Shown: positions 1 through 10,100 of the stretch, piece by piece
How the letters are laid out: each line of letters starts with the position of its first letter
How positions within the stretch are numbered: position 1 is the first letter of the stretch
Source of the DNA: Oscillospiraceae bacterium
GTDB taxonomy: Bacteria > Bacillota > Clostridia > Oscillospirales > CAG-272
Reading direction: 5' to 3'
DNA length: 40,850 bases
NCBI GenBank assembly: GCA_015063395.1
Contig: SVUF01000005.1
Location: 1 to 40,850, forward strand
The notes under the pieces: generated by a model
Told to the model about the DNA's origin: nothing
The model's input: the letters and a program-made list of their open reading frames with translations, nothing else
Databases searched by the model: none
Made by a program: the position numbers and the translations under genes

Positions 1-929
1 CCGCCGCCAAATATGACCTTATCCTTGTTCAGCAATGACATGAGGCGGTCATAGTGCTTCTCATTGATGATCTTGCCGTAATCCTTGTTTTCAAGGGGCT
101 TTTTACCAAACTGTTCTTTGATCTCACCTATCACGCACTCTATGAACCTATCCTTAACATCGGTATGGCAGTAGATATGATCGGGCGCAACACAGGTCTG
201 TCCGCAATTGAGATATTTTCCAAAAACGATTCTCTTTGCCGCAAGTGGTATGTTGGCACTTTTGTCCACAACGCACGGACTTTTGCCTCCAAGCTCCAGT
301 ACCGCCGGTGTCAGATGCTCTGCCGTGTGACGAAGCACCTCCTTGCCGACTCCTTGGCTGCCTGTGAAAAATACAAAATCAAATTTTTGGTCAAGAAGCG
401 CAGCGTTTTCCGCTCTTCCTCCTGTGACAACTGCCACATATTCCTCGGAAAAGCACTCCTCAATGATCATTTTTACGATCTTTGAGGTGGCAGGTGAATA
501 TGCACTTGGCTTGACAATTGCTGTGTTACCTGCGGCAATTGCATCGGTCAATGGCTCAATTGTCAAAAGAAAGGGATAATTCCACGGGCTCATTATAAGT
601 GTATTGCCATATGGTACAGGAACTCTGTAGCTTTGGGAAGGAAACTGCGCAAGAGGTGTTGTGACCCTCTTTTTCTTGGCGAATTTACTCACATGCTTTT
701 GCATATAGCTGATCTCCGTCAGCGCAAGGCCCGATTCGCACATAAAGCCCTCATAAGCGCTTTTTCCAAGGTCCTCGTAAAGCGCCGTATTTATCTCTTT
801 TTCATATTTTTTCACACAATCATACAGCCTTGAAAGCTGTTTTTTGCGAAATGAAACAGCAATTGTAGCTCCGCTTTTGTAGAATTTCCTTTGCTTTTCA
901 ACCAAAGAACTAATATCTTCGTTGGTCAT
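1..929 (-). CDS. NAD(P)-dependent aldehyde dehydrogenase, 3' end cut by window edge
   Basis: Reverse-strand reading gives MTNEDISSLVEKQRKFYKSGATIAVSFRKKQLSRLYD...PYGNTLIMSPWNYPFLLTIEPLTDAIAAGNTAIVKPSAYSPATS...FFTGSQGVGKEVL...LELGGKSPCVVD...NCGQTC: ALDH motifs including the ELGGKSP block and catalytic Cys. Absent from the ORF list because it is open at the window edge. Confidence 0.92.
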   Translation of the reverse strand, partial: MTNEDISSLVEKQRKFYKSGATIAVSFRKKQLSRLYDCVKKYEKEINTALYEDLGKSAYEGFMCESGLALTEISYMQKHVSKFAKKKRVTTPLAQFPSQSYRVPVPYGNTLIMSPWNYPFLLTIEPLTDAIAAGNTAIVKPSAYSPATSKIVKMIIEECFSEEYVAVVTGGRAENAALLDQKFDFVFFTGSQGVGKEVLRHTAEHLTPAVLELGGKSPCVVDKSANIPLAAKRIVFGKYLNCGQTCVAPDHIYCHTDVKDRFIECVIGEIKEQFGKKPLENKDYGKIINEKHYDRLMSLLNKDKVIFGG

Positions 930-998
930 AAGATCCCCCTTTGTTTTTTGTTCTTGTCACAGGTCAACCGCTTTATATATTGCCGACCTCACATTATG

Positions 999-1027
999 AT
1001 TATATATCCAAATATAGTTTAAGTCAA
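999..1027 (-). promoter_or_regulatory. sigma-A type promoter for the aldehyde dehydrogenase
   Basis: On the minus strand TTGACT (1022-1027) - 17 bp - TATAAT (999-1004), upstream of the ATG at 929. Confidence 0.6.
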
Positions 1028-1048
1028 GTTTTTGTCAATAGAAAATCA

Positions 1049-1098
1049 GAGGAGCTGTAAAAAGCTTTCATGGATTTCTCGCTTTTTACAGCCCCTCC
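1049..1098. terminator. terminator-like hairpin of the recurrent GAGCTGTAAAAA family
   Basis: GAGGAGCTGTAAAAAGC ... GCTTTTTACAGCCCCTCC inverted repeat. Confidence 0.6.
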
Positions 1099-1216
1099 TG
1101 CCCAATGAATCCTGAGCTTCGTAATTTTACGGGAAATTCGTTGCCTATTGCATTTATCGGAGGACGCAAAAGCTTCCCGTTTTTTTTGGAGGTTATTATC
1201 TTAATCAAAATTACGA

Positions 1217-1338
1217 TGTTGATTTATCAACAATTTGATTATATCACATTAACGTTGATTTGTCAACATCTTTTTTCAATAAATCCTCATGTTTGGTAAA
1301 ATATTGTAGGATCGCTCAATAAATGTTGATAAATCAAC
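1217..1338. promoter_or_regulatory. cluster of three palindromic operator-like sites (GTTGATTTATCAAC type)
   Basis: tgttgatttatcaaca (1217-1232), gttgatttgtcaac (1254-1267), gttgataaatcaac (1325-1338), all just upstream of the M42 peptidase promoter. Confidence 0.6.
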
Positions 1339-1366
1339 TTGTTATATAGTTAATTTCTCCAAAGCA

Positions 1367-1395
1367 TTGACAATCATAGATGGAGGTGGTATAAT
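1367..1395 (+). promoter_or_regulatory. consensus sigma-A promoter of the M42 peptidase gene
   Basis: TTGACA (1367-1372) - 17 bp - TATAAT (1390-1395). Confidence 0.75.
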
Positions 1396-1432
1396 ATACA
1401 AACAACAAAACCACCGATAAAGGAGAAATCTT

Positions 1433-2473
1433 ATGAATTTTGAAAAATATACCGATTATTCAATTGAAAAAACCGTAGAAATACTTGCAATTGACAGCCC
1501 CACAGGCTATACAGACACAGCGGCATTGTGGACAAAGGCTCAGTTTGAATCCCTTGGCTTTAAAGCCTCCCTTACAAACAAGGGCGGAGTTATTGTAGAT
1601 CTCGGCGGTGTTGACACTGAAAACGCCCTTCTCCTTTACGCCCACATCGATACTCTTGGCGGTATAGTGTGCGAGATCAAGGGCAACGGTAGACTTAAGA
1701 TCTCCAAGCTTGGCGGAATCCACCCTCACGGTGCAGAGTTTGAAAATGTAAAGGTCTATACAAGGGACGGCAGATCCTACGAGGGAACATTTATGCTTTG
1801 CAATCCCTCCGTACATGTAAATGGAAGCTATGACTCTACAAACCGCAATTTTGACACCATGGAGGTAGTACTTGACGAAAAGGTTTCTTCATCGAGCGAT
1901 GTACGCGCTCTTGGTATTGAAAACGGAGACGTTGTTTGCTTTGACCCGAGAACAAAGATCACTACCTCGGGATATATTAAATCCAGATTCCTTGATGACA
2001 AGCTTGCTGTGGGTATGCTCCTTGGCTTTGCAAAATATCTTAAGGACAATGGCATCACTCCAAAAAGACGTATCTATGCCCATATTACAGTTTATGAGGA
2101 GATCGGTCACGGCGGCGCTGCTTCCATTCCTGCAGGTGTAACCGAGGGTCTTGCTCTTGACATGGGCTGTGTTGGCTCAGGACTGATGGGCAGTGAGCAC
2201 AAGGTTTCCATTTGCGCAAAGGATGCATCGGGTCCCTATTGCTATTCAATGACCACCGCTCTCATTAACGCCGCAAAGGACTCGGGGGCAGATTACGCAG
2301 TTGATGTTTATCCCTTCTACGGCTCCGACGTTGAAGCCTCTCTGCGAAGCGGACACGACATCCGCCACGGTCTTATCGGTGCAGGTGTTTTTGCCTCCCA
2401 CGGATATGAACGCTCCCACCGCGACGGTGTTGAAAATACCTTGAAGCTCCTTTGCAAATACTTGGACGTATAA
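1433..2473 (+). CDS. M42 family metallopeptidase / aminopeptidase
   Basis: ORF 346 aa: AHIDTLGGIVCEIKGNGRLKISKLGG, SRFLDDKLAVGMLLG, YEEIGHGGAA, DMGCVGSG; typical M42 metal-binding motifs. Confidence 0.9.
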   Translation: MNFEKYTDYSIEKTVEILAIDSPTGYTDTAALWTKAQFESLGFKASLTNKGGVIVDLGGVDTENALLLYAHIDTLGGIVCEIKGNGRLKISKLGGIHPHGAEFENVKVYTRDGRSYEGTFMLCNPSVHVNGSYDSTNRNFDTMEVVLDEKVSSSSDVRALGIENGDVVCFDPRTKITTSGYIKSRFLDDKLAVGMLLGFAKYLKDNGITPKRRIYAHITVYEEIGHGGAASIPAGVTEGLALDMGCVGSGLMGSEHKVSICAKDASGPYCYSMTTALINAAKDSGADYAVDVYPFYGSDVEASLRSGHDIRHGLIGAGVFASHGYERSHRDGVENTLKLLCKYLDV

Positions 2474-2496
2474 TATCTGACTACCTTAATTTTCAT

Positions 2497-2532
2497 AGGG
2501 TTGTAAAAATCAGCTTGATCTTTTACAACCCT
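2497..2532. terminator. hairpin after the M42 gene (AGGGTTGTAAAA...TTTTACAACCCT)
   Basis: 12-bp perfect inverted repeat immediately downstream of the stop codon. Confidence 0.55.
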
Positions 2533-2569
2533 AATTTATTATCAAATTTCGGATTTATTCAAAAATCCC

Positions 2570-2598
2570 TTGACAAACAAGTCTATTTGTGTTAGACT
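2570..2598 (+). promoter_or_regulatory. promoter, closely similar to the one at 5267-5295
   Basis: TTGACA - 17 bp - TAGACT; TCTATTTGTGTTA core shared with the paralogue promoter. Confidence 0.55.
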
Positions 2599-2637
2599 AC
2601 AAATGGTCGACAATCAATAAACACAGGAGGAGATTAC

Positions 2638-5154
2638 ATGAACAACAATAACGAACTCAATAATACCCCGATAATTGTCAATGATACAGATGTTGATGCT
2701 TCTGCAGCCGCCGAAAGCTCAATTGGTCCTAAAGGCTCCAAGATTAAAAAGCTTGTTGCAATTCTTGGCTCTGTCATTATTCTTATCATCGCATTTTGCT
2801 GTTACTTTTTCATTCCCACATCGGAACAGCTGGCAATTACAAATACGCTGAACAAATATGACTTGAACCTCAATGATCTTGCTTCCCTCATGGACAGGTA
2901 TTCAACCAAAGGCGTTGAGGGCTCCATCAGCTCAGAACTTCCTTCTCCCGTAAGCCTTTCATTCAAAAGCGAGTTTACAGCAACAAATGACGTCGGTTTT
3001 ATGACATTTAAGATAAAGGGCTCGGGTGACGAGGAATACAACCTGCGGTTTTACTATGACAATGAATATCTTGCAATTTCAGGTCTCACCGACAACCCCG
3101 ATGACTATGTGTATATTTCCTCAAAGGATTTCAGAAAAAATATTGAGAATTCTATTTTTCACCCCGACAGCAACTCAAGATATGCCCTTTCCGAAAATGA
3201 CTACAAGCGCTTGATGGTAACTCTTGATCCCACAAAGGACGATCAGCAAAAACAAAAAGAGGTTAAAAAGGCTCAAGAGGAGCTTTCAATAATAATTGCA
3301 AACGCCTACAGTAAGGTTTTCACCGATGTTGACTATTCTTGGAGCTATGAGACCTTCTGCTTTGCAAAAACGGTTTCCGGAGACCTCGATGCTGATGAAG
3401 TGGGAATCGTCCACGATTACATCATTGACGAGATCAACAACAATGAAAAGCTGGAAATTCTTTTTGACGAGGTTTACGGAAGCTATACCAGACAAGAGCT
3501 TCTTTCCACAGTTGGTCAATTCTTTCGCCCATTCTCGAAAAAGGATGTGAAGGTATCTTATACAATAGACGGCGCAAAGATCAAAACCCTTCATCTTGTT
3601 TCTGAATTTACAGATGAATCCAACGAGGAATACAACAAGACCGAAATTAAGCTGAACTTTACATACCCTCGTAACAATCCAAGCTTCAGCGGAAAAATCG
3701 AAACCACGGTTGACGAAGATAGACCAAATTACTATTCCCTCATAGCAACTCAAAGAGTCAATTTTTCACTGAAGCAAAACAAGGGTCAGAATGTCTATGA
3801 TCTTATTTTAAAGAACTATAAAACATTTGTACAGCCGGATCAAAAGGATCAACGCGTTGACGAGGATCCCCAATATTACCGATTCCTCCACAACACAGAA
3901 AACGGAAAGTTCTTTATTACAGGCGGAAAGAATGAGGAAAGAAAGGATGTTTATATTCAAGGTTATTTCCTTCTTAACAAAAATAAAGGCACACTGCTTG
4001 CCTCCCTTGATGAGATCGAAATTGGAGACACCAACATTGAAAGCACCGTTTTTCGCGCCGATCTTTCCCTTCCCTCAAAAACTCCAAGCAAGGAAAATGT
4101 TACACATATCTCTCTGCTTGAAATGAGTGAAAAGGAATTCAAGGAATTTTTCCTCACAATTCCCTTTGAGCCCCTTGACAATATCGTAAAGGAAATTACA
4201 GGCTCTACACTCTTTTCCTATTCCACCGACCACATGCTGATCTACGACTCCGCAGGGCTTGTAAATGCCATCAACACCTATTCCTCTGCCTATTCCGATT
4301 ATGTAAAAGCCAAAGGAAAGGTCAACGGCATTACAACGCCAATTGAGGAAAAAATATACATATACAATGAAAGCTTGGATATCTACATTGTATTAAGATT
4401 CAATAGCAACAATAATAATCTGTATTTTGATGCCTACTATGATCTGCCGTCAAACATCACCCGGGATTATCACAAGGCGTATATTGATGAAAATACCGGA
4501 GATCTTATTGTACATAACTTTGAGGTGCTTGAATACTCCGCTCCGACATGTAATTCTGTGGGACTCGGAAAATACTACTGTAATGAATGTAAACAACAGT
4601 TTTCCCAGGTATTTAACCAGCTGCAGCATGAATATCACTCGTTACATGTTAAATTCATGGGAATGGACAATATTGAACGAACCGGCATGCTGGAATGCTG
4701 TAAGCACTGTAAGATTGCCAATCGCTTTACAGGCGGCTATGAGCATTTATCATTCAGCGTAAAACAGCTTGAAGACGGAAGCTACAAAATGCTGAATTAC
4801 ATCAGTTATGGCAGAGATTACTTATATGTTCCAACCGAGGTCCTTGAACATATCACTATTACAGAGCTCCAATTTCACGGTAATCACCTTAAGTCCATGA
4901 TCGTCCCTCATGGAGTTAAGGTCCTCGATTCCTATGCCTGCGGCGGTGACATTAAGGTATTGGTGCTTCCCTCCTCCATTAAGGAAATCGCCGAGGATGC
5001 CTTTGGAAAGGACGTTGTCCCTAAGCGCATCTATTATATCGGAAACAAGGAGCAATGGGACAAAATCGAGTTCAACAGCTATCAAGAAAAGTGGAAGGAC
5101 GTTGAGGTCATTTTCACCGACAAGATTCCCACTTTGGAAGAGATTAACCAATAA
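2638..5154 (+). CDS. membrane-anchored extracytoplasmic protein with C-terminal BspA-like LRR (838 aa)
   Basis: Hydrophobic segment KLVAILGSVIILIIAFCCYFFI near the N-terminus; Cys pairs (TCNSVGLGKYYCNEC); C-terminal VLDSYACGGDIKVLVLPSSIKEIAEDAFGKDVVPKRIYYIGNKEQWDKI resembles LRR_5. Confidence 0.7.
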   Translation: MNNNNELNNTPIIVNDTDVDASAAAESSIGPKGSKIKKLVAILGSVIILIIAFCCYFFIPTSEQLAITNTLNKYDLNLNDLASLMDRYSTKGVEGSISSELPSPVSLSFKSEFTATNDVGFMTFKIKGSGDEEYNLRFYYDNEYLAISGLTDNPDDYVYISSKDFRKNIENSIFHPDSNSRYALSENDYKRLMVTLDPTKDDQQKQKEVKKAQEELSIIIANAYSKVFTDVDYSWSYETFCFAKTVSGDLDADEVGIVHDYIIDEINNNEKLEILFDEVYGSYTRQELLSTVGQFFRPFSKKDVKVSYTIDGAKIKTLHLVSEFTDESNEEYNKTEIKLNFTYPRNNPSFSGKIETTVDEDRPNYYSLIATQRVNFSLKQNKGQNVYDLILKNYKTFVQPDQKDQRVDEDPQYYRFLHNTENGKFFITGGKNEERKDVYIQGYFLLNKNKGTLLASLDEIEIGDTNIESTVFRADLSLPSKTPSKENVTHISLLEMSEKEFKEFFLTIPFEPLDNIVKEITGSTLFSYSTDHMLIYDSAGLVNAINTYSSAYSDYVKAKGKVNGITTPIEEKIYIYNESLDIYIVLRFNSNNNNLYFDAYYDLPSNITRDYHKAYIDENTGDLIVHNFEVLEYSAPTCNSVGLGKYYCNECKQQFSQVFNQLQHEYHSLHVKFMGMDNIERTGMLECCKHCKIANRFTGGYEHLSFSVKQLEDGSYKMLNYISYGRDYLYVPTEVLEHITITELQFHGNHLKSMIVPHGVKVLDSYACGGDIKVLVLPSSIKEIAEDAFGKDVVPKRIYYIGNKEQWDKIEFNSYQEKWKDVEVIFTDKIPTLEEINQ

Positions 5155-5204
5155 CACATTCGGTACAAATTTCAAAAAAGATTATAAAAGTCTTTATAAA
5201 AATA

Positions 5205-5249
5205 CTGAGCCTCAAAAATTCAGCTTATGAATTTTGGGGGCTCTTTTTT
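5205..5249 (+). terminator. rho-independent terminator
   Basis: gagcctcaaaaattcagcttatgaattttgggggctctttttt: inverted repeat plus T-run. Confidence 0.75.
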
Positions 5250-5330
5250 CGATCATAGCTTTTCTATTGACAAAAAAATCTATTTGTGTTATACTATAGA
5301 TGATAGAAACAATAACAAGGAGGATAATTT

Positions 5331-6905
5331 ATGAACGAAAACAATGAAATAATTTCCGCAAAGCCAAGTGACGAAACGACGAACACGGAAGCGATCTTTT
5401 CAAACCGTTCCAAAATCAATAAAAAAAGAACAAAGACCGGAATAATACTCACCATATGCGGAATATGTCTGATCAGCGCCTTGCTTGTGTCGTTTTTTAT
5501 TTCCACGTCAAGCGCCTCGGCAATTTCAAATACGCTGGACTGCTTTGCGCCAGACCATACGGACGCCTTTGCCCTTTTTGATTATTATTCCGAAAACGGT
5601 TTTTCCGGGTCATATTATTCATACCTTCCAAGACCCTATAATCTTTCCTTAAACGGTAGATTTAATTTTTCTTCAGATTATACGTATGCAGACCTTACCT
5701 CAACGATCAGAACGGGTAAGAAATATACCATGAAGGTTTACTGTACCGAGGAGCTGATCGGAATTTCGGGTCTTGATGAAACAAGCGAGGATTACGTATA
5801 TATTCCTCTTGAAAGCTTTAAAGAAAAGCTGGATAGATCAATTTTCCACCCTGACAGCGGCTCACGTTATGCCCTTTCACAAGAGGAATATGATCTGCTT
5901 CTTAGCTATATAGACCCAAACGATGAAGCCTTGGAACAGGAAAAGAAGCTTAAAAAAGCAGAAAAGGAATTAGCCGAGATTTTTGAAGAGTGTCTTGATA
6001 TGATCGATACCAAAAACGTATACGGCTGGTCCTTTATGGATTTTACATTTTCCAAAACCGTAAATATTAAGATCAATGCCTCCACTTGGGAGAAAATTCA
6101 AAAACACCTAAAAGAGGAGATCGAAACCAACGAAGACATTCAAATTTTATTTGATGAAAAAATTGGCATTATGACCAAGGAAGAGTTTACACAATTAACT
6201 GACAATTTGACAGAAGCTCTTTCAAAGAACAAGTTTGAGATGTCCTACACCGTTTCGGGAGCAAAGCTTCAGAATATTTATATCGAAAATATAATCTCTA
6301 CCGATACGGGGGATGCTCCTTTTGAAATTCATATTGATTTTAACTATAAATCACCCGACCCCACTATCAACATCAAAACGGTGGAAACCTACAAAGACAT
6401 ACCTCTGCACGCCTCCGGTCTTTATAACGGCGATCAAATCAATACCTGCGAGGGTACGCTGACGCTGAAAAAAAACTCCACGGACACAGAATATGACCTT
6501 GTTATAAACGAGTCCACCGAAATCATTTATTCCGAGAATAAAAAGCAGATCGTTGGCGGTGAGCCTATTTACGTAAATATTGTCTTTAACAAACAAAGCG
6601 GAGAATTTACAGCCACGGGCGGAAACAGTATAGGAAAAAACGAGCTTCTTATCCATGGTATTTTTATTGCAGATAAAGAGGATAATACGCTGATCTTCTC
6701 CATTGACCGATATACCTTTAGTAATGTAGATATTGAGGAAAAGTTTTTCAAGTTTGAGCTTTTACCCCCTGAAAAAGCTCCCGAAAACACAGAAATCAAC
6801 GGTGTTTCACTTTTCGATATGACGGAAAAAGAATTCACAAAATTTACTAACGAAGCATCTCTGAAGCCCATCGAAGTAATTATCATGACTTTATCGAAGG
6901 CATAA
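5331..6905 (+). CDS. membrane-anchored protein, tandem paralogue of the N-terminal half of the 2638-5154 product
   Basis: Shared ISNTL.../DYVYIPLESFKEKLDRSIFHPDSGSRYALSQEEYDLLLSYIDP vs DYVYISSKDFRKNIENSIFHPDSNSRYALSENDYKRLMVTLDP; N-terminal TM segment IILTICGICLISALLVSFFI. Confidence 0.7.
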   Translation: MNENNEIISAKPSDETTNTEAIFSNRSKINKKRTKTGIILTICGICLISALLVSFFISTSSASAISNTLDCFAPDHTDAFALFDYYSENGFSGSYYSYLPRPYNLSLNGRFNFSSDYTYADLTSTIRTGKKYTMKVYCTEELIGISGLDETSEDYVYIPLESFKEKLDRSIFHPDSGSRYALSQEEYDLLLSYIDPNDEALEQEKKLKKAEKELAEIFEECLDMIDTKNVYGWSFMDFTFSKTVNIKINASTWEKIQKHLKEEIETNEDIQILFDEKIGIMTKEEFTQLTDNLTEALSKNKFEMSYTVSGAKLQNIYIENIISTDTGDAPFEIHIDFNYKSPDPTINIKTVETYKDIPLHASGLYNGDQINTCEGTLTLKKNSTDTEYDLVINESTEIIYSENKKQIVGGEPIYVNIVFNKQSGEFTATGGNSIGKNELLIHGIFIADKEDNTLIFSIDRYTFSNVDIEEKFFKFELLPPEKAPENTEINGVSLFDMTEKEFTKFTNEASLKPIEVIIMTLSKA

Positions 6906-6955
6906 CCATCATTTTTTTAAAAAACTTAACTAAAAAATTCAACACAAAACATAAG

Positions 6956-6992
6956 GGCTGTCCCAAATACCAAAAGTATCTGAGACAGCCCC
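6956..6992. terminator. bidirectional terminator between convergent genes
   Basis: GGGCTGTCCCAAATACcaaaaGTATCTGAGACAGCCCC, A-rich on the left and T-rich on the right. Confidence 0.7.
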
Positions 6993-7130
6993 ATTTTTAT
7001 GTTTATGGGAAATCACTCAATTTTAGAATATGAAAATTCCAAAACGGCTCACTCACAAGGAGCTTGAATTTCCCATTCATCTGTAGCTGCTGTGCCTTAT
7101 TAATTGTTATTGCTTCAAGGCATTTGTTTT

Positions 7131-10100
7131 TTATTTGTTAAGGCAGATACCCTGTGAAGTGAACACATATGTTACTCCGCCAATTGTTCTTGTCTCGTTA
7201 CACAAATATCCTGATCCGTTTTCTGAACCAATTGCATAGAAATAATACCAAAGTCCGTCGATCTGCTGCCATCCTGTCTGCATTTCTCCGTCAACGTAAT
7301 ATCTTGTTGTACTGTTTCTCTTCTGAATGCTTGCCGCAGCATTGCTGTTTGCAGCATTTGCGAAGTCAACGTTCACAAAACCGTTATAGAGTATGTAGCC
7401 CTCCTCGGAGTATGTATATTCAATACCGCCGATGGTGCCTTCATCTTTAAGTGCATAGGGAGTTGCCGATGATGATGAACAGAAGTAGTAAACCCTGTCA
7501 CCAATATACATCCACTTTGTTGCAGCCCTGCCGTATACATCATCACTTGCTCTAAAGTAATATGTTACACCGTCAATTTCCTTCCAACCTGTCTGCTTTA
7601 CGCCATTTTCATAGTAATAAAGCTCTCCTGCGATTGTCTGGAGTCCGTTTACTGCCTTTACTGTGTTGTCATCGTTGAACTCACGTACATATCCGCCGAT
7701 CTTGTATGTGGCATCTGTTACCATATATCCCGTTGTAGAGAGGAAGTAGTAAAGACCTTCGGGGCTATGTGAATACTGCTCGGAAATTCCGCCAACTACC
7801 TTGGGACCTGTTCCGTCCTCATGGCGCCAACCGTATACCTGTACACCGTTTTCATAGCATACTGTTCCCTCGGGAAGCTCTACAAATCCGCTTGCTAACA
7901 CAAATCCTGTTTCGTCATTCCAGAAATAATACTTTCCGCCGATCTTCTTGTCGTTTTTGAATACCTCTCCGTTTATCAGCGATGCATAGTATACAACACC
8001 GTCAATTTCAAACCATCCCGATGCGTATGTGCCGTCAGCATATTCATACTTTGTTACTCCGTCAACCTCAACGAATCCTCCAACTGAAGGTGTAATTGCA
8101 TAAATTACATTCTTGGCATTCTTAAGGTTGTCGTTGTAGTAGGTTGTAATTCCTTCGCAGAATGAATTCCACTGTTCTTCGCTGCCGCCGTAGTATATAG
8201 TTGTTATGTTGTTTGTCTGATATACAGTTCCCTGTCCAATCACTGTAAGAGATAAAGGAAGGGTGAGAGTCATGAGCGCTTCATTGTATGCAAGTGCATC
8301 CATTTGAAGTGTTGTGACGCCTTCCTCAATTACTACTGTTGTAAGCACCGCAAGTCTGCTGAATGCATTCTTTCCTACAACTGTAACGCCGCTCTTTACT
8401 ATAACCTTTACGATCTCGCTTCCGTATGCCGCCCAAGGCTGCGCTGCGGAGTCTGCAAAATCGGGCATTGCGCCTGTTCCTGAAATTGTAAGGGTTGCAG
8501 CCTTACGGTCAAGTGTCCAAGTGATGCTTCCGTTTGAAAGTGTACCGCTTACATATCTTTCTACCTCGTTGGCAAAGAGTGCTGTATATGTTGCATTTGC
8601 CGTTGCCTTGGGAAGCTTATCAGTAGGTAAATAGTTCTTTGTTCCGTCAGTCCATCCTGTAAAGAGATAGTGCTTACTGTCATCCTCATGATCCTTTGTG
8701 GGTATTTCGGGATATGATGGAACATCCCCTACTTTTACTTCGTATTCTACAGTTACATTTCCTGCAACAAATGTAATGACTACCTTTCTGAAGGTTGCTG
8801 AGCCGTCAAGAGCCTCGTTTCCGTTGCCCTTGGAAAGCTGTGCCCATTTTTCTGCAGTGCCGCCATAAACGATATTTGCAATTACGTCAACATCTGCAAA
8901 TGCACCGTCCGCAATATTTACAAGGCTTTCAGGAAGAATGAGAGTTGTAAGTACTGTTCCTGCAAAAGCATCTGCTCCAACGGTTGCAACACCTTCTTTA
9001 AGCTCTGCCTTATCAAGATTTACAAGATCAGCAAATGCGCCCTCACCAATGGCTGTAATTCCGCCGCCAACATAAAGTGAAAGGATGTCCTCTGCATACT
9101 TTGCATATGGTGCCTCACCCTCATCAAATGCGGGAATTGCACCGTTGCCGACAATACGCAATGAATTGAGCTGTGCATTGTATGTCCACTCAATTTCTGT
9201 TCCTTCAATCGTTCCGCCGTCAACTATATCCGTTTTATCGGTATAGATTATATAACAAGCATATGAAAGTATTTCCTCGCCCCAAAGGTCAACACCGTTC
9301 ATGATCTCGTATCCGTCATAAACAAACTGAAGGGCGCCCTGTGATGCTTCACCGTAAAGTGAGCTGTAGGACGTTGAATTTACGCCAACTGTTCTGGGGT
9401 TTGTAAGGCTTGGAACGTGTACCATTGTTGCAGTTGTTCCCTGATAGTCGTAAATATTCAGATTTTCGTTGAACATCTGCATGCTGTATTCGTAATGGCT
9501 GTGTCCGTTGTACCAAATTACGTTATCGTATTTTGTGAGAAGTCCGCGAAGAACCTTTTCGTCACTTGTATATGTGTTGTAGTGACCGTTGTAGCTATAT
9601 CCTCCGGGGTTCTTCAGATCTCCCTGTCCGTCAATGTTTTCTCCGTCATCATCGGAAAGATATGTGTGGAACATGAAGTAAACAGTTTCGTCCTTGTGAA
9701 GCTCAAACTGCTCCTCAAGCCATTCAAGCTGCTGGGGCTCAACAAGCTTTTCCTGAGTTGCGCTGTGACCGTCCCAATACCACTGTGAAAGGGATATGAA
9801 CACCGCATCATCAACACCGGGAATACGGTATGTAAAGTCGATTCCGTTGTCGGCAATATCAAGAACACCATCAACACTTCCGTCGTAGATGCCCTCATTC
9901 ATGTATGTACGCCAATATCCGTCCTCGCCAAACATAACGTCAAGACTTGCATAAAGCTCGTGGTTACCGCCGCAGGCAATTACAAGAAGTCCGCTCTTGG
10001 CAACTGCCTCGTAGTATTCCTTATAGGATTCCTCCTCTGCATAAAGGCTATAGTCACCAACTGCCGCAACAAGCTCAACGCCTGCTGCCTTGTAAAATTC

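Noticed and set aside
54-833. Plus-strand ORFs of 143, 78 and 66 aa
   Set aside because: Antisense to the aldehyde dehydrogenase, which has clear family motifs.
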